Below are positions 26,142 to 36,611 of a stretch of 64,000 bases of DNA, in pieces. This stretch comes from Paenibacillus macquariensis (GTDB lineage: Bacteria; Bacillota; Bacilli; Paenibacillales; Paenibacillaceae), in assembly GCF_900156375.1 (NCBI RefSeq), contig NZ_FTNK01000004.1, positions 248,001 through 312,000 on the forward strand. Direction: 5' to 3'. The notes below the pieces were generated by a model that was given only the letters and a program-made list of their open reading frames with translations, did no database searches and had not been told where the DNA came from. Both the position numbers and the translations under genes were made by a program. Numbering within the stretch: the stretch's first letter is position 1; each line of letters starts with the position of its first letter.

Positions 26142-27332
26142 GTGTCATTAAATACTAACATGACTAATCATATGCATCAAAAAGTAACACGTACACATTA
26201 TCTCATACTCATCGCTGTAATCGTAGTGGCAGGAACAACGCAAGGCTTGTTGCTTCCTGTATTAGCCATTTTTTTAGACCAGATGGGTGTATCAGAAATG
26301 ATGAATGGCTTGAATGCAGCCGCACTATATATCGGATCTTTTGCGATGACACTGGTAGCTGAAAGAATATTAGGAGCTTTAGGATTTAAAAAGCTAATTG
26401 TCGGTGGGCTAGTGCTCGTACTCCTCACCTTGTTAATATTTCCATGGATACCGGATATCCGGCTATGGTTCGTACTTCGTCTGATTATTGGTATTGGAGA
26501 CAGTGCACTGCATTATGCATCCCAATTGTGGGTGATTATGTCTTCCCCGGCCCAGAATAGAGGAAGAAATCTTTCGATATATGGGATGTCTTACGGCATA
26601 GGATTTAGCTTGGGGCCACTTGGGATTCAACTTCTTTCATTCGGCAAAGCGGTTCCTTTTATCGTCTTAAGTATATGTATCCTCATTGTATTGATTGTCA
26701 TTTTAGTGAAACTTCCTAATGAACGTCCTGAGAAGGTCGCAGGAACTGCGAATGAGAAGCATCGATTTCGTCGTAGTTATCGAATCGCTTGGTATGCTCT
26801 TATCCCGGCATTGCTATACGGCTATATGGAAGCCAGTATGAACAGTAGTTTTCCTCTATATGGACTAAATATAGGTTTTAGTGAAGGTCAAATATCGGCA
26901 TTACTTCCTGCAATCGGCATCGGTGGACTATTGCTTCAGCTACCGTTAGGAATCATGAGTGATCGATACGGAAGAAAAAGATGTTTGATGTGGTGCGGTA
27001 TTGCTGGTGGGATCACCTTTGCATCCGTACCTCTGGCTGGTGATCACTTCTTGATAAATATTGTATTAATGATGTTGGCGGGAGGATTAGTTGGTTCCTT
27101 CTTCTCCTTGGGTCTTGCTTATGCGGCAGATGTATTGCCACGGGACCTACTTCCAGCAGCAAATGTAGTAGCCTTGTTTCAATTTAATATAGGTAGTATT
27201 GTTGGTCCTAGCTTGAGTGGTATATTCATGTTCTATCATTGGGAAGAAGGCATGTTTATTATGCTTGGACTCTCGTACTTGTTATTTGGATTAGCAGGTT
27301 TTTGGTTCTCGCCATCTAGACAAAGAGATTAG
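26142..27332 (+). CDS. MFS transporter, drug-exporter type
   Basis: The 396-residue membrane protein has about 12 hydrophobic segments and starts with GTG 26142 behind AAGGGGGAG. After the sixth segment a basic loop (NEKHRFRRSYRIAW) divides the halves. MSDRYGRKRCL between segments 8 and 9 and LGALGFKKLI in the first half are degenerate MFS motif-A loops. It probably exports a drug or metabolite by proton antiport; the substrate is unknown. The divergent ArsR-like gene is the likely regulator. Confidence 0.85.
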   Translation: MSLNTNMTNHMHQKVTRTHYLILIAVIVVAGTTQGLLLPVLAIFLDQMGVSEMMNGLNAAALYIGSFAMTLVAERILGALGFKKLIVGGLVLVLLTLLIFPWIPDIRLWFVLRLIIGIGDSALHYASQLWVIMSSPAQNRGRNLSIYGMSYGIGFSLGPLGIQLLSFGKAVPFIVLSICILIVLIVILVKLPNERPEKVAGTANEKHRFRRSYRIAWYALIPALLYGYMEASMNSSFPLYGLNIGFSEGQISALLPAIGIGGLLLQLPLGIMSDRYGRKRCLMWCGIAGGITFASVPLAGDHFLINIVLMMLAGGLVGSFFSLGLAYAADVLPRDLLPAANVVALFQFNIGSIVGPSLSGIFMFYHWEEGMFIMLGLSYLLFGLAGFWFSPSRQRD

Positions 27333-27406
27333 AACGTTTGTTCGCATAGAATTCTGTCGTCTTTTCCAATACACTATAGGAAAGGACTTAGAGGAGCGTA
27401 ATCATC

Positions 27407-28132
27407 ATGATCAAAGTAGAACATCTAACTAAATTTATAGGAATCGATAAACAAGCCATTCTTCATGATGTGAATATTCAATTCCATAAGGGCGAAATGA
27501 TTACTATCGTTGGTGGTAGTGGCAGTGGAAAGAGTACATTACTCCGCTGTTTAGCTCTTCGCACGAAATGGGATGAGGGAACATTTAACGTTGATGGGGA
27601 TGATATATTTAAAAACGGATTTAGTGGTAAAATAAAAATTAGACGAGAATGGGCATACTTGGAGCAAAACCCTGAGTTTAATCTCAAACGGACAGCGCTT
27701 AAAAATGTACTCATCGGTCAATCTAGTCAGACGCCATGGTGGCGTATGCTTACGGGGATGGTTCGTTCAGATGATTACATGGGAGCTATGGATGTCATTG
27801 AGAGTCTAGGGTTACTTGAGAAAGCGCATTTCAAGACAGGTCAATTAAGTGGAGGAGAACGTCAACGTATCGCGATTGCTCGTGCCTTGGTCCATGGAGC
27901 GCAGGTTATTCTAGCAGATGAACCTGTCGTGGGTCTGGATCCCAAATCCATTGAAAGTGTACTCGAACTATTAAGGGATTTATGTAAGGAAGAACGAGTG
28001 ACCGTGTTGACAGTGCTTCCATTAGAACTTGCTGAAAGATATGGAACACGAATTATAGGACTTTCTAACGGTAAAATTGTGTTTGATGTTAAAGGACGCC
28101 GTCTTACACATGCTGAGAAGAATATGATCTAA
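27407..28132 (+). CDS. ABC transporter ATP-binding protein (PhnC-like)
   Basis: The 241-residue ATPase has Walker A GGSGSGKST (36-44), signature [15 protein letters not shown] (about 146) and Walker B VILADEP (about 165), so it should be active. Overall it looks like PhnC-type ATPases. No permease or binding protein lies next to it, so its partner must be elsewhere, or it serves the neighbouring lipoprotein and sensor system. The start is ATG 27407 after GAGGAG. Confidence 0.85.
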   Translation: MIKVEHLTKFIGIDKQAILHDVNIQFHKGEMITIVGGSGSGKSTLLRCLALRTKWDEGTFNVDGDDIFKNGFSGKIKIRREWAYLEQNPEFNLKRTALKNVLIGQSSQTPWWRMLTGMVRSDDYMGAMDVIESLGLLEKAHFKTGQLSGGERQRIAIARALVHGAQVILADEPVVGLDPKSIESVLELLRDLCKEERVTVLTVLPLELAERYGTRIIGLSNGKIVFDVKGRRLTHAEKNMI

Positions 28133-28188
28133 ATGGAATATGGTTAAATTATAGTGAATGTTCAAAAAGGTAGAAAAGAGTGATATAG

Positions 28189-29487
28189 GTGTATAAATCA
28201 AGCCTCATCCGGGCATGTACTGCTTGTTTGGCCTTATTTATCCTTGGTGGTTGCAGCTTTATTAGTGATCCGGTATCGCTTATGAAGAACCCTGAGATTT
28301 CAGCGGAGAATGAGACACTTCGCACATTTATTACATTACAGATTCCTAAAGGAGCACCGCTGATCCGTGCTCGAGATAACGATAACACCAGCCTAATTCG
28401 TTTCGTTGATCTTAATAATGATGGCAAGAAGGAAGTTGTTGTATTCTATGAGACCCCCGATCAAGCTGTCCAACTACATGGTTCGATCTTTGAAAATGAG
28501 GATGGGAAATGGGTACAGAAGGTAACTTTCGATGGCGAAGGTAAGGTACTGGAATCTTTGAGATTTATAGACATCACGAATGATGGTAGTATCGATATCG
28601 TTGCAGGTTTCTCAAGAGGTGATGAGGAACTTCAGAGCGGATTAGTCGTATATACTTATCATGACGGGCAACTTGAAAAAGAGTTAGAGGCACCCTACAG
28701 CCATTTTGTAATGGATGACTTAAATGAGGACGGTCTAAATGACCTCACGGTCGTGTCGTTAAAGCGCAATGAATTGGCTAGGATGACGACTTACCAGTAT
28801 GAAGATGGCGGATTCATTGAACTTGATAAACTTGAATTGGATAAGAGCGTAAATAATTATTATAACGTTGTCGCAGGAAATGTAGCGAAAGACAAGAAAG
28901 GTATTATTTTAGATGCTGCAAGTGGATCAAGCTCTGGTTATTGGTATTCGGAGATGATTGTGATGATAGATAACAAGTTAACGCCTGTCCTGAATGATGA
29001 TCAAACGTACAAGGATATTCAGATTTATAGTGAAGATGTCAATTCGGATGGTATATATGAAATCGGAATATTGGAGACGCCAAAAGGCTGGGAACACTTC
29101 AGTTTTGATGAGATCCCATGGTTCAATTCTTACTATCAATGGGATGGTAAAGAAGGAATGACCTTTGTAAGGCAACAATATCATGATTACAAAAATAGGT
29201 TTTTCCTGAACTTCTTCCCTCCGGAATGGCATAATAACGTAACCATTGATACCAAATCGAACAAGGATGAGTATTTGCGCTTTGTGATGGTAGACACCAA
29301 CAAAACAGTTGCAGAGATCAAATTCTTCTCACAACAAGAGTGGGATAAGAATCATGGCGGTTGGGATCTACTTGTTCGTGCGAGTGATAAAATAATTGCC
29401 TATAAGAGTTACGATGTTAATCTTGAGCTGAATAAAAATAAAAAAGTGGAGTCGGATGTCGCTCCAATTGAGAGGAAAGGAAATTAA
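28189..29487 (+). CDS. Lipoprotein with DxNxDG (FG-GAP/VCBS-like) repeats
   Basis: The 432-residue product starts with GTG 28189. Its signal peptide ends in lipobox LGGC (residues 19-22), so it is anchored outside the membrane. Four repeats with the pattern D-x-[NT]-x-DG are visible: FVDLNNDGKKEVVVF, FIDITNDGSIDIVAGF, MDDLNEDGLNDLTVV and SEDVNSDGIYEIGIL. This spacing is typical of calcium-binding beta-propeller blades. It is followed two bases later by a response regulator and then a sensor kinase, so it may feed or sense for that system. Exact function unknown. Confidence 0.8.
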   Translation: MYKSSLIRACTACLALFILGGCSFISDPVSLMKNPEISAENETLRTFITLQIPKGAPLIRARDNDNTSLIRFVDLNNDGKKEVVVFYETPDQAVQLHGSIFENEDGKWVQKVTFDGEGKVLESLRFIDITNDGSIDIVAGFSRGDEELQSGLVVYTYHDGQLEKELEAPYSHFVMDDLNEDGLNDLTVVSLKRNELARMTTYQYEDGGFIELDKLELDKSVNNYYNVVAGNVAKDKKGIILDAASGSSSGYWYSEMIVMIDNKLTPVLNDDQTYKDIQIYSEDVNSDGIYEIGILETPKGWEHFSFDEIPWFNSYYQWDGKEGMTFVRQQYHDYKNRFFLNFFPPEWHNNVTIDTKSNKDEYLRFVMVDTNKTVAEIKFFSQQEWDKNHGGWDLLVRASDKIIAYKSYDVNLELNKNKKVESDVAPIERKGN

Positions 29488-29489
29488 GG

Positions 29490-30188
29490 ATGAGTAAAGT
29501 ATTGATATTGGAAGATGAGGAGTCTATTCGTAGCTTTATCGTCATTAATTTAAAACGTAATGGGTTTGAAGTTGTAGAAGCCGCCGATGGGTATGAAGCC
29601 ATTGAAAAATTAACAACGATACCTGATATTGATATTGCCCTCTTAGATGTCATGGTGCCGGGTATTGATGGATTTGAAGTGTGCCGACGGATTAGAGAAA
29701 GTAATGAACGGATCGGGATTATTTTCTTAACAGCTAAAGTGCAAGAACAAGATAAGGTTTATGCATTGTCTGTAGGGGCTGACGATCATGTCAGTAAACC
29801 TTTTAGCCCAACAGAATTGATCGCGCGAATTCAATCTTTGTTGAGACGTGTGAATGTTCATCGGGAAAGTTCGACGAAAGTAAGTTTTCACTCTGGACCA
29901 TTCTCGCTCGATCTGATTACGAAACAATTCAAAAAGAATGCCATTTCCATTGAACTAACACCTACGGAGTTCTCACTCATTCAATTTTTCCTAGAAAAAG
30001 AGACGACGCCTTTGAGTCGTGATGTCCTCCTGGATCACGTATGGGGTAGAGAGTATATGGGAGATCCTAAGATCGTAGATGTGAATATTCGTCGTTTACG
30101 TCAAAAAATTGAAGAGAATCCTTCAGAACCAGAATTCTTGCAAACCGTATGGGGACATGGGTATAAGTGGAAGGGCACTGTGCAATGA
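29490..30188 (+). CDS. OmpR-family response regulator
   Basis: The 232-residue regulator has a receiver domain with acidic pair ED at 8-9, phospho-acceptor D53 (LLDVMVPG) and the conserved lysine in SKPF. A winged-helix DNA-binding domain follows (LTPTEFSLIQFFLEKETTPL; then VDVNIRRLRQKIE). It starts two bases after the lipoprotein gene and overlaps the kinase gene (ATGA), so the three form one operon. Confidence 0.92.
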   Translation: MSKVLILEDEESIRSFIVINLKRNGFEVVEAADGYEAIEKLTTIPDIDIALLDVMVPGIDGFEVCRRIRESNERIGIIFLTAKVQEQDKVYALSVGADDHVSKPFSPTELIARIQSLLRRVNVHRESSTKVSFHSGPFSLDLITKQFKKNAISIELTPTEFSLIQFFLEKETTPLSRDVLLDHVWGREYMGDPKIVDVNIRRLRQKIEENPSEPEFLQTVWGHGYKWKGTVQ

Positions 30189-31606
30189 TTAAGAAGGGTA
30201 TAAGCAGACAGATCGTTCTTCACTACTTTATTGTAGTGTTTACAGCGCTTCTTCTGGTGGAAGTCATTTTCTTATTAACGTTAAGAACGTATTATTACGA
30301 CAGTGTATTTAATCACATATCTAAAAGTGCAGGTAACGCTAGCGATTATTACCAGAAATTCCGTCTATACGAGGAAGAAAATGTTAATTTATTGTCAGAT
30401 ATACTGGCGAACTTTAAATTGACGGGGACAGAACTTCAGGTTCTTGATACGAAGGGTAAAGTGTTAATTAATACGACGGAATTCCTTTCAGAGGCGTCCA
30501 TTACGACAAGTGATGTCCCCCAAGCTATCTCTGGGAATATTGGTAGATGGGTAGGAAGACAACCTTCTACGAATGAGGATGTCATGGCGGTATCTAAATT
30601 AATACAATTTGGCGGGGGAGATACATACATTCTGCGCTATACTACTTCTTTAAAAACGATAAATGACAAACTTTTCAATGTGACACTACTTTCTATTTCC
30701 ATTGGTGCTGGCGTATTAGCCGTTGTTCTTGCGTTTAGTATTGGGCTCGCGAATTCAATTGTTAAACCGCTGAATAATATCACAGCCGTATCTGCGCAAA
30801 TGGCACAAGGGAAATATAAAGCAAGAGTGAAGGGTGATTATAAATATGAATTAGGTGAGCTAGCAAGCACGCTTAATCATATGGCTCAGGAAATTGTCAG
30901 GAGCAATCAGATTAAAGATGACTTCATCTCATCGATTTCTCATGAACTTCGAACACCGCTCACTAGTATTAAGGGTTGGAGTGAGACGATTCACTCAGGC
31001 GGATTCGATCCTGATGAGACGAAGATCGGAATGCAGATTATTTCCAAAGAGACAGAACGCCTTATTGGTTTAGTAGAAGAAATTCTGGATTTCTCCAAAC
31101 TTCAACAAAATGAGATGAAACTGGTCATGGGTAATGTACCTCTCAAAGAGCTCCTTAAGGAAATCATGTTGAATATGTGGACGAAAGCAGAGAAGAAGAA
31201 TATTAAGCTAATATTAGAATCAGATGAGAATCCAATTGTGTTTGGGGATGCAAATCGCCTTAAGCAAGTATTCTTAAACCTCGTTGATAATGCAATAAAA
31301 TTCTCAGAAGAGCACAGTATCATCCAAATCGTGTTGAATTGTTATCCTGAACAAGTTGAAGTTGAAGTTCAAGATGTTGGATTAGGCATCAGTGAGGAGC
31401 ATTTGAATAGAGTTAGAGACCGTTTCTTTCAAGTGAATCCGCTGAATGGCGGAACGGGTCTTGGTCTTGCGATATCGCAGCAACTGGTCGAACAACATCA
31501 AGGGACAATGGTCATTGAGAGTGAACTCGGTAAAGGAACCATTGTAACCGTTATGTTACCCCTTTCTAATGAGAATGATAACATCATTTACCAGAGTGTA
31601 CTTTAA
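30185..31606 (+). CDS. Membrane sensor histidine kinase
   Basis: The 473-residue kinase has a first membrane segment at about 12-33, an extracytoplasmic domain of about 125 residues, a second segment near 170-195, and a HAMP domain (NSIVKPLNNITAVSAQMAQG). The phosphoacceptor histidine is near residue 253 in SSISHELRTPLTS. The ATPase domain has the N box (NLVDNAIKFSEE) and G2 box (GGTGLGLAISQQLV). ATG 30185 overlaps the regulator's stop, and GGAAGGG precedes it. It phosphorylates the adjacent OmpR-type regulator; the signal is unknown. Confidence 0.92.
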   Translation: MIKKGISRQIVLHYFIVVFTALLLVEVIFLLTLRTYYYDSVFNHISKSAGNASDYYQKFRLYEEENVNLLSDILANFKLTGTELQVLDTKGKVLINTTEFLSEASITTSDVPQAISGNIGRWVGRQPSTNEDVMAVSKLIQFGGGDTYILRYTTSLKTINDKLFNVTLLSISIGAGVLAVVLAFSIGLANSIVKPLNNITAVSAQMAQGKYKARVKGDYKYELGELASTLNHMAQEIVRSNQIKDDFISSISHELRTPLTSIKGWSETIHSGGFDPDETKIGMQIISKETERLIGLVEEILDFSKLQQNEMKLVMGNVPLKELLKEIMLNMWTKAEKKNIKLILESDENPIVFGDANRLKQVFLNLVDNAIKFSEEHSIIQIVLNCYPEQVEVEVQDVGLGISEEHLNRVRDRFFQVNPLNGGTGLGLAISQQLVEQHQGTMVIESELGKGTIVTVMLPLSNENDNIIYQSVL

Positions 31607-31634
31607 TTACAAATTAAGTTAAAATGAACAATAA

Positions 31635-31678
31635 AAACAACAATAGCGAATCCCACTAGGAATTCGCTATTGTTGTTT
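31635..31678. terminator. Bidirectional terminator
   Basis: AAACAACAATAGCGAAT (31635-31651) and ATTCGCTATTGTTGTTT (31662-31678) form a perfect 17-bp stem between the converging kinase and glgC genes. Confidence 0.85.
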
Positions 31679-31684
31679 ATTTCT

Positions 31685-32896
31685 TTATAATCCTTGTGCA
31701 CTAAGACGTGCGGATTTCTCAAGTACATCTTGTAGGAGTCGCGTAGGTTGTGTTCGTACAGTTGGTTTAGGGAATATAATCTCACGTGGACCCACTACAA
31801 GCACATGATTAGCAGATCCTTTTATTACCGAACCATCTTTTATGACAGCACCTTCACCAATGATAGCATGTTCTATAATCACGTTTCGTCCAATTTTGAC
31901 ATTGGGCATAATGACACTATGTTTAATTTCAGAACCATTACCAATCTCGACGCCACAAAAGATGACTGACTTCTCAGCATTACCATCTAATGTGGATGAC
32001 TCAGACATCATACAATTAGAAAGGGTACCAACTTTGTCCTTGTGTTGACTGTGTTTCGTTATCCACGGACGGCTGTACATAGGCCAGTTGCTCTTATGTA
32101 ACTCCCATTCAACCTTGTCATCCAATAAGTCCATATGTGCATCCCACAGGCTTTCTACCGTACCTACATCTCTCCAATAGCCATTAAAGCGGTAAGCGAA
32201 CAGTGGATCTTGATTGTTTACCATCGATGGAATGATATCTTTCCCAAAGTCGTGCGTGGATTTGAGGTTAGATGCATCATCCAATAATAATTTTTTTAAA
32301 TAAGACCATTTAAAAATATATATCCCCATGGAAGCTAAGTTACTTTCAGGTTGTGCTGGTTTTTCTTTGAAATCAGAGATCTGTAAATCAGCATTCGTAC
32401 TTAAAATTCCAAATCGACTAGCATCTTCCCAGGGTACTTCCATGACAGAAATGGTTGCTGTAGCATCTTTACTTTTATGTTGTTGTAGCATATCACTATA
32501 ATCCATATGGTAAATGTGATCACCGGAAAGAATAAGAACATGTTCTGGATTGTTGCGATCGATATATTCAATGTTCTTGTATATGGCATCTGCTGTACCT
32601 AAATACTCATGCCCCGTACGATAGGAGGGTAATAAGGAAACACCGTTGTCCCCAACCGTCTGAAGACCCCAAGGTTCGCCGTTACCAATATGTTCATGTA
32701 ATGAACTAGCTTCATATTGCGTAAGGACACCTACGGTTCCGATTCCGGAGTTCACGCAGTTACTTAATGGAAAATCAATAATACGATAATGACCACCAAA
32801 CGGCACTGCCGGTTTGGCCATTTCTGAAGTTAAGGGTGCTAATCTTCGGCCTTCTCCACCTGCAAGCAGCATGGCAATACATTCTTTTTTAATCAA
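31685..32896 (-). CDS. glgC: Glucose-1-phosphate adenylyltransferase
   Basis: The 403-residue enzyme makes ADP-glucose from ATP and glucose-1-phosphate, the first committed step of glycogen synthesis. [16 protein letters not shown] (about 8-23) is the nucleotide-binding loop and [15 protein letters not shown] follows. [12 protein letters not shown] holds the catalytic aspartate. The C-terminal third is a left-handed beta-helix ([20 protein letters not shown]). It is divergent from glgB-glgA with a 190-base AT-rich gap that must carry both promoters. No glgD is adjacent, so the enzyme is probably a homotetramer. Confidence 0.95.
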   Translation of the reverse strand: MIKKECIAMLLAGGEGRRLAPLTSEMAKPAVPFGGHYRIIDFPLSNCVNSGIGTVGVLTQYEASSLHEHIGNGEPWGLQTVGDNGVSLLPSYRTGHEYLGTADAIYKNIEYIDRNNPEHVLILSGDHIYHMDYSDMLQQHKSKDATATISVMEVPWEDASRFGILSTNADLQISDFKEKPAQPESNLASMGIYIFKWSYLKKLLLDDASNLKSTHDFGKDIIPSMVNNQDPLFAYRFNGYWRDVGTVESLWDAHMDLLDDKVEWELHKSNWPMYSRPWITKHSQHKDKVGTLSNCMMSESSTLDGNAEKSVIFCGVEIGNGSEIKHSVIMPNVKIGRNVIIEHAIIGEGAVIKDGSVIKGSANHVLVVGPREIIFPKPTVRTQPTRLLQDVLEKSARLSAQGL

Positions 32897-33085
32897 GTTA
32901 CGTCACTCCCTAATTATTATCAATGATGATCTATGTGTAAACATCTTTTAACCCACATGAAACGAGTATATTGAAATAATCATGAATTATTACAAAATTT
33001 GATGTTAAATATCATATATATTTTCAAGATGATTGGAATAGGTTAATAATAGGATGTACAAACCATAATGGAGAAGGTGATTAGT

Positions 33086-35002
33086 ATGTTGATTCAACAT
33101 AACAATTCAGTCGATGAGATTTCATCGGAAGACATATATTTATTTCATGAAGGAACTTCACATCATAGTTATCGTTTTCTTGGAGCACATCCGGCTTTAG
33201 AAGATGGACAAGTTGGTGTTCGGTTTACAGTATGGGCTCCTCATGCATCCCATGTGGGATTAGCAATCGATCAGAATGCTTGGAATGGATGTAATCATTC
33301 ATTATATAAGATACCCAAATCTGGTTTTTGGACTCGCTTTTTTGCTAACATAACCCTGGGAACTATTTACAAGTACCATATCACTGGACCAGATGGTGAA
33401 TCTTTTCTTAAGGCTGATCCGTACGCCTTTCAAGCTGAATTGCGACCAGCAACGGCATCCGTAGTAACGGAGATAGAAGGGTATCAATGGAATGACACGG
33501 CTTGGCGCCGAAAATTAAAGCAGCCTTTCAACAAACCACTTAACATTTATGAGGTTCATTTAGGTACTTGGAGGCAAAAAGAGGATGGTTCTTTACATTC
33601 TTACAGGGAATTGGTGGACATACTCATTCCTTATGTTAAGGACATGGGATATACACATATAGAGTTTATGCCGCTAAGTGAACATCCATACGATCTTTCG
33701 TGGGGATATCAAGGAACTGGTTTTTTTGCAGTAACGAGTCGGTTTGGTTCGCCTCATGATTTCATGTTTCTGGTGGACGAGTGTCATCAAGCAGGACTTG
33801 GTGTCATCATGGATTGGGTTCCGGCGCATTTCGCTAAAGATGCTCATGGTTTACGAATGTTTGATGGTGCACCATTATTTGAGTATAGTGATCCCTATAA
33901 GGCAGAGAAACCGGGATGGGGAACCCTTTCTTTTGATTATGGGAAACCAGAAGTTGTCTCATACCTGATTTCAAATGCACTATTTTGGCTAGATATGTTT
34001 CATATTGATGGGCTTCGAGTAGATGCTGTAACTAGCATGATTCGTCTTGATTTCGAGAAAAGGGAAGATCAATACCAGAGGAATGAAGCGGGCGGACTTG
34101 AGAATTTGGAGGCTATTTCTTTTCTACAACAACTGAATACTGCGATATTCCACTATCATCCACATACATTAATGATGGCTGAGGAATCGAGTGCTTGGCC
34201 TGGTGTTACACTTCCCGTTGAAGATCATGGATTAGGCTTTAATTACAAATGGAATATGGGATGGATGAACGATACGTTAGATTATATCGAAAGGTCCTTC
34301 TCGGAGCGTCCATCTAAACATCATTTACTAACGTTTCCGATCTGCTATGCGTTTTCCGAGAACTTTGCTCTTCCGTTGTCACACGATGAAGTGGTTCATG
34401 GGAAGAAGTCACTGTTGAACAAAATGCCGGGTAGTTATGAGGAGAAATTCGCCGGACTTCGCATTTTACTCGGTTATCAAATGACACATCCAGGCAAAAA
34501 GCTGCTATTCATGGGCGGAGAATTCGGACAATTTATTGAATGGAAAGATCAAGAGCAATTGGACTGGCTGTTGCTCGAATATGATAAACATAAGCAGACG
34601 AAAGAGTACACCTCAGATTTGAATCATTTCTATATGAATGAGAAAGCATTATGGGAATTTGATCATGGGTTTGAAGGGTATCAATGGTTAAATGCGGATG
34701 ATCACTCACAGAGTGTAATTTCATATGTACGTAAAGGGAAAAAGCAAACGGATGATCTTATCATTGTTATTAATTTTCAACCTATTACACAAGAGAACTA
34801 TCGTATTGGAATCATGAGAGCAGGTCAGTATCAATGTGTATTCAATAGTGATAACCTGAAATATGGGGGAGAAGGATTAATGGTGGATACTTCCGTTAAG
34901 ACTGAAAAGATACCTTATCATAGTCAGAAACAGAGCGTTGTACTGACCCTTCCTCCGCTGAGTATGTTGGTCTACAAAAAGGAACCAAGAATGACGAAAT
35001 GA
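33086..35002 (+). CDS. glgB: 1,4-alpha-glucan branching enzyme
   Basis: The enzyme introduces alpha-1,6 branches into glycogen. An N-terminal CBM48-like domain (VRFTVWAPHASHVGL) is followed by a GH13 barrel: nucleophile aspartate in GLRVDAVTSM, acid glutamate in MMAEESSAWP, and the third acid in LSHDEVVHGKKSL. About 638 residues is normal for the family. ATG 33086 is favoured over ATG 33068 because GGAGAAGGTG (33070-33079) sits between them. glgA follows after 25 bases. Confidence 0.95.
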   Translation: MLIQHNNSVDEISSEDIYLFHEGTSHHSYRFLGAHPALEDGQVGVRFTVWAPHASHVGLAIDQNAWNGCNHSLYKIPKSGFWTRFFANITLGTIYKYHITGPDGESFLKADPYAFQAELRPATASVVTEIEGYQWNDTAWRRKLKQPFNKPLNIYEVHLGTWRQKEDGSLHSYRELVDILIPYVKDMGYTHIEFMPLSEHPYDLSWGYQGTGFFAVTSRFGSPHDFMFLVDECHQAGLGVIMDWVPAHFAKDAHGLRMFDGAPLFEYSDPYKAEKPGWGTLSFDYGKPEVVSYLISNALFWLDMFHIDGLRVDAVTSMIRLDFEKREDQYQRNEAGGLENLEAISFLQQLNTAIFHYHPHTLMMAEESSAWPGVTLPVEDHGLGFNYKWNMGWMNDTLDYIERSFSERPSKHHLLTFPICYAFSENFALPLSHDEVVHGKKSLLNKMPGSYEEKFAGLRILLGYQMTHPGKKLLFMGGEFGQFIEWKDQEQLDWLLLEYDKHKQTKEYTSDLNHFYMNEKALWEFDHGFEGYQWLNADDHSQSVISYVRKGKKQTDDLIIVINFQPITQENYRIGIMRAGQYQCVFNSDNLKYGGEGLMVDTSVKTEKIPYHSQKQSVVLTLPPLSMLVYKKEPRMTK

Positions 35003-35027
35003 ATTTATTGTGAAGGAGAATAACTAA

Positions 35028-36455
35028 ATGAAAGTATTATTTGCAGCTGCAGAATCCACACCTTTTATTAAAACAGGTGGACTGGCTGACGTGATAGGCG
35101 CACTTCCAAAAGAACTTCTCAATAGCGGCGTGGACGTGCGCGTGATTCTTCCTAAGTATCGTGGCATAGCTCAACAATATTGTGATGCGATGGAACATGT
35201 TGGCGAAGTGTATATACAATTAGGATGGCGACGCCAATATTGCGGCATTGAAAGAATCATTCATGAAGGAATTCCTATTTACTTTATCGATAATGAATAT
35301 TACTTTGGACGTGACAACGTTTATGGATATATGGATGATGGAGAGCGGTTTTCTTTTTTCAATAAGGCAATATTACAAGTTGTTCGCGAATTGGATTTCC
35401 AACCCGACATATTGCATTGCCATGACTGGCATACAGCAATGATCCCCTTATTGTTAGAAGCAGATTATCGAAATGATCCTTTTTATGCTGAAATGCATAC
35501 GGTATTTACAATTCATAATTTGTTATACCAAGGCATATTTCCGTATGACATGTTGAATGATCTTATGGGGCTAGGGAATCGTTATTACTTAGGGGTAGAA
35601 TACTACGGCAATGCTAGCTTTATGAAAGCAGGAATTAGTTACTCCAATCATGTTACGACGGTAAGTCCTACGTATGCTAGAGAAATTCAAACATCGCATT
35701 ATGGTTACGGATTAGAGGGCCTGTTAACATCCTTAGGGGACAAATTGAGCGGGATCATCAATGGCATTGATGCTGAAAGTTATAATCCTGCGAATGACCC
35801 GTACATACATTCTAATTATCAGACTAACTTAGACGAGAAGCGAGAGAATAAAATAGCGTTGCAAAAAGAACTTCATCTTCCCATCGCACCCAAAATTCCA
35901 CTGATTGCTATGGTTACTCGGTTGGTGGACTCTAAGGGTCTGGATCTGCTCATTAGAACCTTAGATGAATTGCTACATTATGATGAAGTTCAAGTGGTTA
36001 TCCTCGGTACAGGGGACGCGTACTACGAACAGTGGTTCAGAGAAGCGGCAAAGCGTTATCCCAACAAGCTATCATCACAAATTACCTTTAATGAAGGATT
36101 GTCGCGCAAATGTTATGCGGCAAGTGACATCTTCCTAATGCCATCGAAATTTGAACCATGTGGGATCAGTCAGTTGTTGGCTCTGCGTTACGGGAGCATT
36201 CCGGTGGTTCGTGAGACAGGTGGTTTGAATGATACGGTACATGCTTACAACGAGTTCACGGGTGAAGGAAATGGATTCACTTTCAGTGACTTTAATGCAC
36301 ATGATATGATGCATACGATTCGTCGTGCGGTATCTTTCTATCATCAGCCGGAACATTGGCGTAAAGTCACGAACAATGCCTTTAGTGGTGACTATAGCTG
36401 GGGTGTATCCGCGCTTGAGTATATCGATATTTATGAACAAGTGACAGGGCAATAG
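35028..36455 (+). CDS. glgA: Glycogen synthase (ADP-glucose)
   Basis: The 475-residue GT5 glycosyltransferase transfers glucose from ADP-glucose to the growing glucan. The KTGGLADV motif (15-22) binds the sugar nucleotide. HCHDWHTAMIP and TIHNLLYQG are conserved, and the second Rossmann domain has the EPCGISQLLALRYGSIPVV signature with the catalytic glutamate. It starts at ATG 35028 behind GAAGGAGAA in an operon with glgB. Confidence 0.95.
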   Translation: MKVLFAAAESTPFIKTGGLADVIGALPKELLNSGVDVRVILPKYRGIAQQYCDAMEHVGEVYIQLGWRRQYCGIERIIHEGIPIYFIDNEYYFGRDNVYGYMDDGERFSFFNKAILQVVRELDFQPDILHCHDWHTAMIPLLLEADYRNDPFYAEMHTVFTIHNLLYQGIFPYDMLNDLMGLGNRYYLGVEYYGNASFMKAGISYSNHVTTVSPTYAREIQTSHYGYGLEGLLTSLGDKLSGIINGIDAESYNPANDPYIHSNYQTNLDEKRENKIALQKELHLPIAPKIPLIAMVTRLVDSKGLDLLIRTLDELLHYDEVQVVILGTGDAYYEQWFREAAKRYPNKLSSQITFNEGLSRKCYAASDIFLMPSKFEPCGISQLLALRYGSIPVVRETGGLNDTVHAYNEFTGEGNGFTFSDFNAHDMMHTIRRAVSFYHQPEHWRKVTNNAFSGDYSWGVSALEYIDIYEQVTGQ

Positions 36456-36518
36456 GGAAGCTTCTTGTTGGTACATGCAGTAGCAGATTCACCATCTGTT
36501 TACGTCCTTCAAAAAAAG

Positions 36519-36559
36519 GGTGTCTCAAAAGTCATTTCATCAATGACTTTTGAGACACC
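36519..36559. terminator. Strong bidirectional terminator
   Basis: GGTGTCTCAAAAGTCATT (36519-36536) and AATGACTTTTGAGACACC (36542-36559) form a perfect 18-bp stem with A and T tracts outside. It separates the converging glgA and amidohydrolase genes. Confidence 0.88.
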
Positions 36560-36611
36560 TTCATTTTTCTATGCACAAGCTATTATGCAGTTGAACAATC
36601 TGCTTAACTTA

